From the NCBI RefSeq assembly GCF_035222485.1, contig NC_085920.1, positions 3,224,001 to 3,288,000 on the forward strand: a stretch of DNA of 64,000 bases. Reading direction: 5' to 3'. Under the pieces are notes generated by a model. The model was not told the origin of the DNA. It searched no databases and saw only the letters and a list, made by a program, of their open reading frames with translations. The first letter of the stretch is position 1. Each line of letters opens with the position of its first letter. Positions 20,217 to 30,316 of this stretch are shown one piece after another. Both the position numbers and the translations under genes were made by a program. The stretch comes from Podospora pseudoanserina (Eukaryota; Ascomycota; Sordariomycetes; Sordariales; Podosporaceae).

Positions 20217-23075
20217 TTACACCGCCTCGTTATCCTTGGGCTTCCAGAACTTCACCATCCTGCTCAATCTCTTGGCTTTGCTGACTTTGGACTTCTGCTC
20301 TGGCTCGCTGTCCAGAGGAACCTCCATTGACAGCTTGCTCCGCTCGCCATGAGAGCTGCTAATCAAACGGCTCAAGCTGGCCAGACTGGAACGCCTTCGC
20401 CCAAAGGCAGTCGAAGTGAACGAAGCCGGCCGTGGCAAGTCGTTCAACGGCGGGTTTCTTGCCTGGGGGTGCTGGGGGAACAGGCTTTCGCGCGTCATGG
20501 TCGAGTTGCTGCTGGTGAGCGAAGGGATATCATCGACCGAGATGCGCACTTCCGGACCAGGCTCGCCCAAGAGTAACGACTGGAAATTATCCTCCGTGAT
20601 GGATGACGGCGCTGTCGAGATCCGATGGGCGTCGTACGACATGGGTGTGCGTGGAGATGGGAATGCCGATGACTGCGTCATGGAAAAGGGGCTGATGGGA
20701 GGCATCGAGGATGGCGGAAGGCTCAGTGGCCCAACATCGACAGGCGCCAAATCCTTGGGACGGGAAACGTGACGTGGGGATGGTGTGGTGGATCCGGAAT
20801 AACCGCCGTGAATCGAAGAAGAGTTCCTCGGGGTGCCCGGTGCAACGGCAGGGACGGTGTCCGGAGTGTCGCTATTCGCCGAGCCCATCGTATAGTCAGG
20901 CACCACAGTAAGGAACGCCTTCCCTTGCTCGCCATCCTGAGAGGTCCTAGCAGCGGGAGACTCCTGAGGGACGATTGGAGAAGGTCTCGCTTCAGGGGCA
21001 AGGCTTGTGCTCTCAGACTTTTCCACAACAGGGGTTTCAACCAGCGGTGTAGATTGTCCAGCGGAGCTCTTGCCGGAATCACTGTCCTCCTCTTCTTCAT
21101 CCTCCTCAAACACATCTGCCATGGTGGAGCTGCTTCCAAAGCGTCTGAACCCAAGCCTACCGCCTTCAAAAGGCACCATTTCTGGTGCGCTTTCCGCACG
21201 GCGATGGTGGTAGTGCATGCCCGGGCCAGTGAAGCGGCTCATTCCGGCTGCGCTGTGAAGCTGCTTCTTCACGTTGCCACCGGCTCGTTGCGCCGCCTCC
21301 CACTCAGGGTTTCGAGGCAGGGGCGTATTGAAAGGACCAAGAGCCGCATCAAGGTCAATCATCTGGTACGACATATCCTCATCAGGGACAGAGACAGGCT
21401 TGGGGAATGTCCAAGACTGGAAATCTCCTGTATCCGGGGATTCGGTGACGGTGAAGGTCGGAACGTTGATTTGCGCATCGGTCGAGTCTTGCTGGAGAGC
21501 ATCGACTTCCTCCAGGAACCGAGGTGGAGGCGGGGTTGGCGTTCTCCTCTTTTGCTTTCCGTAGCGATGTTTGGACTTGCGAGAAAGAATCGTTCCAGCC
21601 CATGTTTTGACCTTCTTTTGCTTCTTGCTCCTCTTCTTGGTGAGTGGCTTCATGGTGTTCAAAACCACGTCCGGTTCAAGAGCCATGTCGTCCATAAACT
21701 GTTCCGCAGAAACGCGCTCAGGAGCTGGCGAGTTAACGTGAGAACTGGAGGCGAGGGGGCTCTCTGATTGAAAGCGTGTGGGCGATCCTGTTGCCTGTGA
21801 ATCACGACCCTCGCGACCAAAGAAGGCCCATTTCTTGCCAGACCGAGTTGGGCTGGGTGTTGCCGGACTGTGGGGAAGAACAGGAGGGATGGCACCCAAA
21901 AACGGGATTGATCCTCGTCTCCTTGGCGAAGATGGAGTAGGCTCCTCTTCCTGAGCACTCAAGGTGTTCTCCAACACCGCCCCAGCTGTACTGGGCCGGC
22001 TATCGCTCATTTTGGCAGCTGGGCCGCCGAATGTGAAAGGTGTGCTGAAATCACGCTCACCGGTAGTGAGCGAGATGAGCGAAGAGATGCTGCCCGAGAC
22101 AGAGTGTCCAGGGCGGGCGGTAGCCGTGCTGGAGGCGTCACTGGAGACCAGAGAAAGCGGTCTGGGGATATACTCCAACGTGTCTGAAAATCCCACACGG
22201 TTTCTGGCCGGTGGCTTGGCGTCACCTTCCACGTCGGCCATCGGGACACCAGTGAAGTCATTGGGCGCCTCCGATGGTGATCCAATGTTTGGCTCCGATT
22301 TTCTGCCCTGCTCGGCAGTCGGGAAGTCCTGTCCACCAGGGCGATTCGGAAAAACAGGGCTGGCAGGAGCGCTGCCTCCCCTCAAGTTGGGGTTCGGTGG
22401 TGGAGGCAGAATGATGGAGGAAAGATCGTGGCTGGATATGGCGGCAGATCGACGATGAGCGTGACCTCTCCGTGGTCTTGTGGGTTGCAACATCGGTGAG
22501 GCCATCCCGCTTTCTGGTTTTGTCGGGCTGACATTGGTGATCGTGATGGCCTCCCCGTCACGAAGCTTTCCTCCAACAAATTCGCTTCCGCCACGACGAT
22601 GTCCGTGGCCACCAGGTCGGGTAGCAGCTGTTCTTGGAGAGCTGGGAGCAGAAGGTGACTGCGCAGGGCTGAGGTAGGCGCTTTCGGGACTGAGGGTGGA
22701 CGTCAAAGAGGCGCCAGGGTTGAAGGAGAAATTGGGAAGCGCTGGCGTTCGAGGCTTGGAATTGTCAATCTCTTTAGTCAAATCCAACCCTGTGATATGA
22801 GGCTCTATCGCAGATCGCGGCCGTCTCCCAGTAGCGCGCGAGAAGGTGGATGGGGCCGAAGCCGAAGAGGATGAAGGTCGTGCTGGAAACACGAATGGCG
22901 GGTTCGGAGGAGGCGGAATCGTTCTCGGCGATGTCTGTGGGCTGGAAGAGTAATCATCGTGGGGACCCATAGCGTCGGGGTTTGTGGAATCCGCAAGCCG
23001 AAGCATCGTGAGGTTGTTGAGGCCGTCGGCCGTGGGAGCATCGACCATCATATCGGAACCGAATGTGGTTGCCAT
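20217..23075 (-). CDS. Conserved Ser/Pro-rich protein of unknown function
   Basis: A single uninterrupted coding region of 952 residues from the ATG at 23075 (MATTFGSDMMVDAPTADG). Most of it is low-complexity Ser/Pro/Thr with many SP and TP sites, suggesting heavy phosphorylation and disorder. Islands that look conserved are RVGFSDTLEYIPRPLSLVSS, the strongly basic KKRSKKQKKVKTWAGTILS, FLEEVDALQQDSTDAQINVP with DTGDFQSWTFPKPVS, and the C-terminal KAKRLSRMVKFWKP. No signal peptide or membrane span is seen. I recall related ascomycete proteins labelled 'cell wall proline rich protein', but nothing here shows a wall location. The leader upstream may contain a 5'-UTR intron. Function not assigned. 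Confidence 0.85.
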   Translation of the reverse strand: MATTFGSDMMVDAPTADGLNNLTMLRLADSTNPDAMGPHDDYSSSPQTSPRTIPPPPNPPFVFPARPSSSSASAPSTFSRATGRRPRSAIEPHITGLDLTKEIDNSKPRTPALPNFSFNPGASLTSTLSPESAYLSPAQSPSAPSSPRTAATRPGGHGHRRGGSEFVGGKLRDGEAITITNVSPTKPESGMASPMLQPTRPRRGHAHRRSAAISSHDLSSIILPPPPNPNLRGGSAPASPVFPNRPGGQDFPTAEQGRKSEPNIGSPSEAPNDFTGVPMADVEGDAKPPARNRVGFSDTLEYIPRPLSLVSSDASSTATARPGHSVSGSISSLISLTTGERDFSTPFTFGGPAAKMSDSRPSTAGAVLENTLSAQEEEPTPSSPRRRGSIPFLGAIPPVLPHSPATPSPTRSGKKWAFFGREGRDSQATGSPTRFQSESPLASSSHVNSPAPERVSAEQFMDDMALEPDVVLNTMKPLTKKRSKKQKKVKTWAGTILSRKSKHRYGKQKRRTPTPPPPRFLEEVDALQQDSTDAQINVPTFTVTESPDTGDFQSWTFPKPVSVPDEDMSYQMIDLDAALGPFNTPLPRNPEWEAAQRAGGNVKKQLHSAAGMSRFTGPGMHYHHRRAESAPEMVPFEGGRLGFRRFGSSSTMADVFEEDEEEEDSDSGKSSAGQSTPLVETPVVEKSESTSLAPEARPSPIVPQESPAARTSQDGEQGKAFLTVVPDYTMGSANSDTPDTVPAVAPGTPRNSSSIHGGYSGSTTPSPRHVSRPKDLAPVDVGPLSLPPSSMPPISPFSMTQSSAFPSPRTPMSYDAHRISTAPSSITEDNFQSLLLGEPGPEVRISVDDIPSLTSSNSTMTRESLFPQHPQARNPPLNDLPRPASFTSTAFGRRRSSLASLSRLISSSHGERSKLSMEVPLDSEPEQKSKVSKAKRLSRMVKFWKPKDNEAV

Positions 23076-26000
23076 CTTTTCAAAGCCGCTCTGCGGCACC
23101 AGAAACGAATGGCAGGGTCAGTCCCAAGCAACTGACATGTGAACGTCGTCGAGAGTAAAAGCGATCGCTCGGCAAGATTGATGAGTACCGAGCTGTGCGA
23201 TCTAGGACCCAACCGGGTTGGTTGGGTTGGACGTCTGGTCGTGAAAATTAAATGATTAAAGACAGTTTGCAACCTGAGATCTAAATGGGGGTCAGCAATG
23301 ACCGGAACCACCGGACACAAAGAACGTGTTAGAACAATCAATCGTGACAAGAAGAAATCGAGGCAATTGAAGCGATTGCGAAGCGCAGGAGTAAACAAAA
23401 GCAATTGAGTTCCTCTCGAAGAGGAGGCAGACTCACCATCAATCGGGATCTCGGAATGGCTGCAAAGGGCACTGGAAAGAGCAGCGAACAAACAATGAAG
23501 CAGCAAAACGCTGTTTTTCCCAGACGAATCCAAGGCGATGAGGTGTTTTTTAAAGGAGTGGACGGTCAACCCAGCGCAAATCTCGAGATCTGCCACCGGA
23601 ATTGAACCAAGTTGTTTGGGGGGAGGGGGGGGTCGACAGAGCGACGGGGGCGGTGGTGAGGAAGAAGGACGCGGGAAAAGAGGATGGAGATTGGGAGTGG
23701 TAAAAGAGAGGGCGAGGTGAACCGAGCACACAACACAACCAGAGAGAAAACTGCGGGTGGGGGCCTAGCGTTGTTGCGTGTGCCCGGGAGTGCGTGAGTG
23801 CAAACAGTGCCAACCCCTGGAGCTCATACCGTGGTGAGCCTGGGCGCGCGCGGGAGCGGAGCAAAGGACAGGTTTGGGGCAGGGTGGGTCCAGGATGGAT
23901 ATGAACCGAACACAGGCTCGCTGTGCTGTTCATCTGATTTACCCCAAAACTGATTGCTGTTTTGCTTCAAGTACCTGGAGATAAAAAGACAATAGCTAAG
24001 TACTGCGTATGATGGGGGCAAGGCCAGGGCAGCCACTGTCCCCGGCATTGACACCTACCGTCCGTATCTTATCCTATCCTCCATACCAACACAGTAATGC
24101 CGAGCAACCACCAGTTCAACCACCAATCATCCCACGGCAACAGAGTCCTCCACGCCTTCAACTCCCTTCTTGGAGGCCGATGCTACACACAGTCGCAGCG
24201 GAGAGGGGATCGCGTACAGTAACAGACAAGTCACTTGCATATGTGCCTCTTCAGGAACAGGTATCCAAACTACGGATTGCTACCCCAGATCCTGTCTCAA
24301 CCACCTGTGATTGCCAGGCTCCTCCTATGGACAGATGACTGCTCGGATGAATCTCGAAGATCCCGCCACTGAAATCTGGCGCTCAGATGCCGCTCCCCCT
24401 CTTCTTGATGCCATCGCCATTGTTCCGTGCCCGAGTCAATTTCGTATTGCCTGTATCGCAGCGCCCCAGATTATTAGATGGAGAGCTACGCGACCGTCTG
24501 CGCCTCATCACTGTCGCGTTCAATACCCCGCTATTGTTCATGATTACAAGAGGCCAAGTCCCTGTGACCCGCAAAAATACAGCCGGGATGCCGGCTCACA
24601 GGCCAGGTGATGGAGCGTTCCTGAATGCCCCTGGCCAAGTGACAGTAAGCCGGATTTCGCACACACTGTGTATCTTCCTGCATAAACGCCGCCGTCTGGT
24701 GTGTGTGCATACCGGGGAGCGGTGAAGGGCAAGGAACATTGAGCCTTCTCTACCTCTGATGCTGTCAAGTGGCAGAGTACAGAGAAGAAGGGCAAACCAA
24801 GCCCTGATCATTAACTATCACGAAGCAGGTTGAGGTGTTGGAACATTTTATCTGGCCTGGCTGTATCAGCCTTGTGCTCAGACTTGATTCCACTCACGAT
24901 CTGAGGTTTGATGCATCTCTCTCAATGATTGAATGCTGGCTCGCTTCAACAGTCATACAGATCGGCCTTTGAACCGAACATAGGCCCTGGGTGGCGCCCG
25001 CGACTACTGCATGCAATCGGTATCCTATCTCGTCGGTCCCTGAGCTTGGTTCCTCCTGGTTGCTCAAAGGTTGCTGTTTTGATGCGCTGTTCGACTCTGG
25101 ATAGAACTCCCTAGGCCTGCAGAAGGCCGACGCTAGACCCTGTCGCTAGATCGATCTCGTCGTCCACTGTGAGCTCGAAACGCCCGACTAGCCAGGTGGG
25201 CACGGATCTTTCTGCATGCGCCACTCACATTCAGCCGGACGCCGTAAGGCCCAGATGGCGACACCGAGTTGCTGCATGCGTGCACCACCATCTCGCTCGC
25301 AGAAGTGTCAGGACAACATCACCTGTCATCCGGACAGTTGGCGGGGATGACATGTCAGGCGGGGCTTATGGTTTGACAGCCCGAAGCCTCATCCATTGTT
25401 GCTGACAAGTGACAACCACACAAAGCTGGGCCGGCTGTGGTCTCTCATCTCGGAAAGTCACTGGCGTACCATTCCACGAACACCCAAAGTCTGTTCGTCT
25501 CGAACTCAAAGGATGCTCCTGTTCGTCAGACAGGCACACTTTCGTTGGTTGTCGTTTGTTTATTTGCAAGGGGCATCGAGGAAATACCTCAAAGCTTTGT
25601 ACACCCAAGCCGAACCAGTCTGGGCGAGAGCGGTCAGGTCTGAATGACTGAAGAGGCTCAAACTAGAATTTTGAACATTGTTCTGGTCTTGTGCCAGAAC
25701 TGCGCAGTCGTTGGCTGTCATGGAATGCCAAGTTGATGAAAGTAATGTCGGGTGTTTCTGAGTATTCCTAGTCATATAAAAGGGCTCTGCTAAGAGGAAT
25801 CTCGACGGGCCGTGTTGACACAAGGCTCTCATTTCCCTGGGGAATTGCTGTGAACAATAATTCGTACAATAATACTAAACAACCCACGGAATCCTCGAAT
25901 CGAGCTGCGTGTTTCAATATTGAGAAAAGCAAGGCCATGAACCCCTCCACAAGGCCAACACCACTCGATGCCCGCTCCGTGACTGGTGCCGTCGCATTCA

Positions 26001-26408
26001 CCCCGCGCCTCCGCACCGTGGTGGAGAATGACTTCGAACGATCCCTGCAAAAAAGCAACGGAGTTGCGGAACATGGAAAGGACTTTGGGATTGGCGATGG
26101 AATTGTTTGCTGAACGAAATTGCGGTCGTTTGGAAAAGCGTAATTACGGATTACGTACATCGCGCGAGATGAAAGCAGGGGTACCGCGGACGAGCACAGC
26201 CACATGTGGCTTTCAACATGCTTCGCCAAGAGATCTGGGACCAGGGGGCCCCACAAGGGAAACGGCTGCCCCGCAAAAGATTGGAAATTCTGCCGCCCAA
26301 ATTTTTAGAATCTCGAGATGTGTTGACCGCCTTCAAGGGCTGACTTGTAGGTAAGGAGCTGCGTCCTTCTTCAGTGCTTCATCCTCCCCGCATCACTCTC
26401 TATCAACA
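23076..26408. other. Gene-poor 3.3-kb region
   Basis: Long intergenic stretch. About 23076-23950 is probably the leader and promoter of the Ser/Pro-rich gene. From 24001 to 26408 no frame longer than about 125 residues is protein-like on either strand, and I see no transposon ends, tRNA or rRNA. Base composition is ordinary, not AT-rich as in RIP-damaged DNA. Confidence 0.45.
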
Positions 26409-26912
26409 ATGTCTGCGACAACAACAGAAACCACGACGGCGTCGGCGCCAGCGACCACCGCAAGTAAGCCCTTGGGCATGCGCGTAAATGGTTTGTCGAT
26501 TTCCCATCTCTCAGCCTCTTCTCGACGGCCAATCTAAATCGCAATGCTGACAACAAGCACAGGCAAGCAATGGCATGCCCCAAAGAAGGCGTTCCGCCCA
26601 ACCAAGGGTTTGACCTCGTATGAGGCGCGCGTCAAGTTGAGAGCGGACCAGGCAGCGATGAAGGCAAAGGAGAAGGAAATGAAGGAAGAAAAGGAGGCTG
26701 AGCGCAAGGTGGGCATCGCTCTACACAAACTCGGGATATGTCGGCAGTCCAAGCTAACTCAACATCTGCAGGCACGAATGGAGGCTCTCAAGGCGAAGCG
26801 CGCGGCGAAGGAAGAGAAGGAACGATACGAAAAGATTGCCGAGAAGATGCACAAGAAGCGGGTGGAGAGGCTGAAGCGCAAGGAGAAGCGCAACAAATTG
26901 ATCAATTCGTGA
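26409..26912 (+). CDS. CGR1: rRNA-processing protein Cgr1
   Basis: Exons 26409-26490, 26563-26708 and 26772-26912; 122 residues. A short Thr/Ala-rich start leads to [20 protein letters not shown], reading across intron 1, and then [14 protein letters not shown]. The rest is an almost continuous Lys/Glu/Arg-rich helix ending [12 protein letters not shown]. This is the hallmark of Cgr1, a small nucleolar coiled-coil protein needed for 60S subunit pre-rRNA processing. A GT near 26464 inside the first exon is not used, because the conserved KPLGMR motif lies beyond it. The family is typically 110-130 residues, so the model is full length. Confidence 0.93.
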
Positions 26913-27558
26913 TCGCGTTAATGAGCAAGATACCCTTTTGATTTATTCGATACCCCTACGCTACAATGTTGTCGATAACCTGGAAACGACATCGACACAA
27001 CTGCTAAGGGCGGCTCTCCGACGTCCCTCACCAGCAACAAACGACGACACAGAACTGAAAAGGGCTGGATGAGGGGGTGGCGGTCGTGAGGTCTACACTA
27101 TCATCACATAGTTTGGGTAGGGACTTGCTTGGACAAAAATCTGGCAACCGTCCTCCAAACCCAAGACTGTCGTTGGACCTGCCTCGGGTTGTGTTGTGCA
27201 GGCTGAGTTGCTCTAGGACATGGAAAGTCCCAGGGTTACTCGTCTTTGGATCCATGTATACGGCTCAACATAGACAGTGAGATATTATGAGAATCTATTA
27301 AACCCAAAAAAGTCCACTGCCCTAATGCATACCAATCTGCCTTATCTGAATGTGCTAGACTGCGAGGCGCCATCACATGCCGGTACGACACACAGCTGGT
27401 CCCTTCCGTCAACCAACCAGGTTGTGCCCCACCCCGCCCAGACACCAAATGCAGCCACCACGGTGCTTTTGACTCCCGCCTAACTTCACAAGCTTGCATC
27501 GAAACCAGGGACTATCGTTGTGCGACGGCGGCCACCCAGCCCAATTAAACACAGGACG
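26913..27558. other. Intergenic region
   Basis: 3' end of CGR1 and promoter of the coiled-coil membrane protein gene. No gene is seen. Confidence 0.45.
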
Positions 27559-28688
27559 ATGTCTCAATATGCCGTGGAGACGTCTAAAGTCCCCTCCCCG
27601 GGGCGCCCGCGCCACCAAATCACCCGCTCCATCTCCGAGATATCGTCGCCAATCCGTCTCCATCGTCACCACTCGCATCGCGTCATCCGAGAAAGGGAGC
27701 GCGACGCTCTCAGCCCCATAACACAGTCCGCGACGTCACTCCAACGGCCGTCACCGCAACCTTACGAGGTCTCTTCCAAATCTGCAGGAGGCACCCCGAA
27801 CATTAGCCCAAACCCAAGTCGACGACCCAGTCTTCTCTACGCCTCAGCCGACGACGAAGGGATGCCCGCCAGTCATGGACCAACGCTTGTGTCGACGTCT
27901 GCGCCTGCCTCGATAACGAAGTCCTCGGCCGAGGTTGACTTGGTGAAGGAGCAGCAAAAGGCAGCTGTAAGAAACAGGTTGGTTTTCCTTTTCGCCTTTT
28001 GCCATCCGCTTTCTCACACATACGACTAACCGCTGCTCAACACTCTCCCAGTGGACTCCAACGATCACTTAACGAACTAGAAACCTTTGCGAGTACGACT
28101 ACTAGGCGCCTCGACGAGACGTACTATTCGGTGGAGGAGAAGCTGGGGACGCTTCAAAGCACGATTGCGGCCCTCAAGGGGCTCGCGGAGCTCTCCAACC
28201 AGCTCAACAACAGCTTCAGCGCCGAGGCCGAAGAACTCGTGGCGGATGTCACCTCGCAGCTGGATGCGCTCGGTAACTTTGAGGACCAGCAGCAGCGTAT
28301 CGAGTCGTTACAGAATCGCATCAGCACAGGCCGGGAGAGCATCAAGTCGCTGAGCGAGCGCGTTGATGTAGTCCGAGCACGTATCGAGGGCTGGGAGCGC
28401 GCAGACAGGGAGTGGCGGGAGGCTGTTAGGAAACGGCTCACGGCTCTGTGGGTGGTTGTTGTCACGGTTGGCCTGGTGTTGATTTTGCTCATGATCAGTG
28501 CCCAGTATGTCCGGGAGAAGCCTGGGGATGGGGAGGTGAAGCAGCTGGCGGCCACGGCGGCGAACCAGTGGGGTTCGGAGGGTGTTTCTACAGCTGCTCA
28601 AAAGGATAAGATTGGTTTGAATTGGACGGAAACGTCTGAGCTCTCATCTCGCGCAACCGAGATGCTGCGAGCTTTTGATGAGCTGTAG
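27559..28688 (+). CDS. Single-pass membrane protein with coiled coil, function unknown
   Basis: Exons 27559-27977 and 28052-28688, joined across GTTGGT...GACTAAC...CCAG; 351 residues. The first 140 residues are basic, Ser/Pro-rich and probably disordered (MSQYAVETSKVPSPGRPRHQ). Residues about 140-265 form heptad-rich helices (LNELETFASTTTRRLDETYY, LGNFEDQQQRIESLQNRIST), consistent with a coiled coil. One strong membrane span follows at about 269-291 (LTALWVVVVTVGLVLILLMI), with a 60-residue hydrophilic tail. No signal peptide precedes the soluble part, so this part is probably cytosolic. I do not recognise the family; the layout resembles organelle-membrane tethers or shaping proteins, but that is only an analogy. 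Confidence 0.8.
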
Positions 28689-29436
28689 GGACGGGAAAGG
28701 GGGGTTGAAAAAGGAGTACAGCATGCATGTCTTTGATTTGGTCATTTGAGCTTCTATTTTTGCATTGATACCCAAGCTTACCTGGTAACAGAAGCAGTCC
28801 TGCCTTATTACATACAGTTTCCCGTTCAAGGTACATATCAAGAGGTTCTTGAAGCCTAGTTTCTACCCAGCTATGTCGACCTGCCTTGAAGCAACCATAT
28901 CGGATATCGGCAGTTGGGACAAGCGAGCTCCAACCATACCAGGATATGACTCCCCACCATAGTGAGGCCTCTCACTTATATAGCTCCACAGTTGGATCGG
29001 ATTTCGGAACAGGCAGTTTCGACTTGAACTTCTGTTTGAAATCTGCAGTGGATCATGGAATGAGTAAGCCCAGATTGGAAGTTGAAGAAACGCGCGGCCA
29101 AGGTTGCTTGGAAAGTAGAAAAGCGGCGCAGAGTTGCCGGCCGCACAGCATTTTTCTGTTGGGCGCTTGCAGTCTGGGCCCTGAATGTTGCAAAGCCCAG
29201 CGGGGACGTCATCACGGGTGGACTTAGCGGCACCCGCGCCACCAGACCACATGCGTCATCGGTCGCACTGGCGGGGTGTTTAGAGTGCCAAGCCTCACCT
29301 GGGAGGGAGAGCTTCTTGTGCGACAGAATGCGAGAAATGTACTTTTCGGGCCTTGGATGCCGGCTTGTGTTGTAATTCGATTGGTGATTCCAAGAGATTT
29401 GTGTCCTTGCTGCTTTGCCAAGTGCTGCTGAGCCTT

Positions 29437-29474
29437 GTTGCTGTTGTTGCTGCTGCTGCTGGTGCTGCTGCTGC
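29437..29474. repeat. CTG/TTG-rich microsatellite
   Basis: Imperfect run of CTG and TTG triplets on the plus strand, in noncoding DNA. Confidence 0.8.
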
Positions 29475-29855
29475 CGCGTGCTTTCCAAGGTTGATGTGGT
29501 GGTTGGTCAGTGGTCATCTTGAAATATTTCCATCACCGGACCCCTGGGGGGAAGTTAGGCGCTTGGTGAATGCTGGTTGCATGTGTCAATCTCCATTAAA
29601 AAAGTATCCGTTTGCTCCGTACCTACATATTTTACTATACATTGGACCCCTTCTTCTTCCATTCATTCCTACGCCATTGAACGAGCGAGCCGGCCGAGTA
29701 TCCGAGAGACGAACGGGCTTTTTGTGTTTGCTGCTTATTATACTTTTTATTTTGAAGAGACATATAGGTTCCTCTTGCTACTACCTATTGCTGTTCCGTC
29801 AGCTGAGGCCTGTTTATTGGGAAACTGTTGGCCTGCTCCTTCTTCCACAAGCCAA

Positions 29856-29894
<39 letters not shown>
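29856..29894. repeat. (CCAG)n tetranucleotide microsatellite
   Basis: About nine to ten perfect CCAG units in noncoding DNA, roughly 420 nt upstream of the PX gene ATG; likely length-polymorphic between strains. Confidence 0.9.
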
Positions 29895-30316
29895 CCTACG
29901 CTTGTCGACCGAACAAAAACCGAAAGCGAACGTTTGTTGTGCGCGCCGCATACGTACCGCCGTTTCTTTCACACACGGCCGTGCTGAACGCCATTTTTGG
30001 GGCCTGTCATTTCTGTTGGGCAAAGACTGTGTTGTGTACCAAGAGAATTCCAAGAGCTTGGTGGAATCTTGAGTGTGTACAACACTTACCCCGCCATAAT
30101 TCATCACACAACACACAGAGAGACGACCCCCTGTTCAGCACAACGCGGGCGGTTCCAGGTCCTCATAGAAAGAAAGAAAGGCTTACCTTCTTTTCTTGCA
30201 CTCCATTGCTGGGCATCTTGTTCTTCTTGACCGAACCTTTTCGAACGCGCGCGAAACAATAGACGGGAATATTTGGAGGTGCTAGCTAAAGGGAGGTTTC
30301 TGTGGTTGCTGTTGCA

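Larger units (their letters stand above)
28689..30316. other. Intergenic region with simple repeats
   Basis: 1.6 kb between co-oriented genes. It contains a CTG-rich run (29437-29474) and a CCAG tetranucleotide array (29856-29894). Long frames across these repeats are artefacts of low complexity. The 3' part is probably leader and promoter of the PX gene. Confidence 0.45.

Noticed and set aside
23048-23731. 227-residue minus-strand frame upstream of the Ser/Pro-rich protein
   Set aside because: In a different frame from the main gene, overlaps its start and is rich in Pro/Ser/Leu without domains; more likely leader sequence.
28976-29488. 170-residue minus-strand frame with a Gln run
   Set aside because: Starts from a non-ATG codon inside the CTG repeat and has no recognisable domain.
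29353-30072. 239-residue open frame on the plus strand
   Set aside because: Begins without ATG and runs through CTG and CCAG repeats; Leu- and Gln/Pro-rich low complexity.
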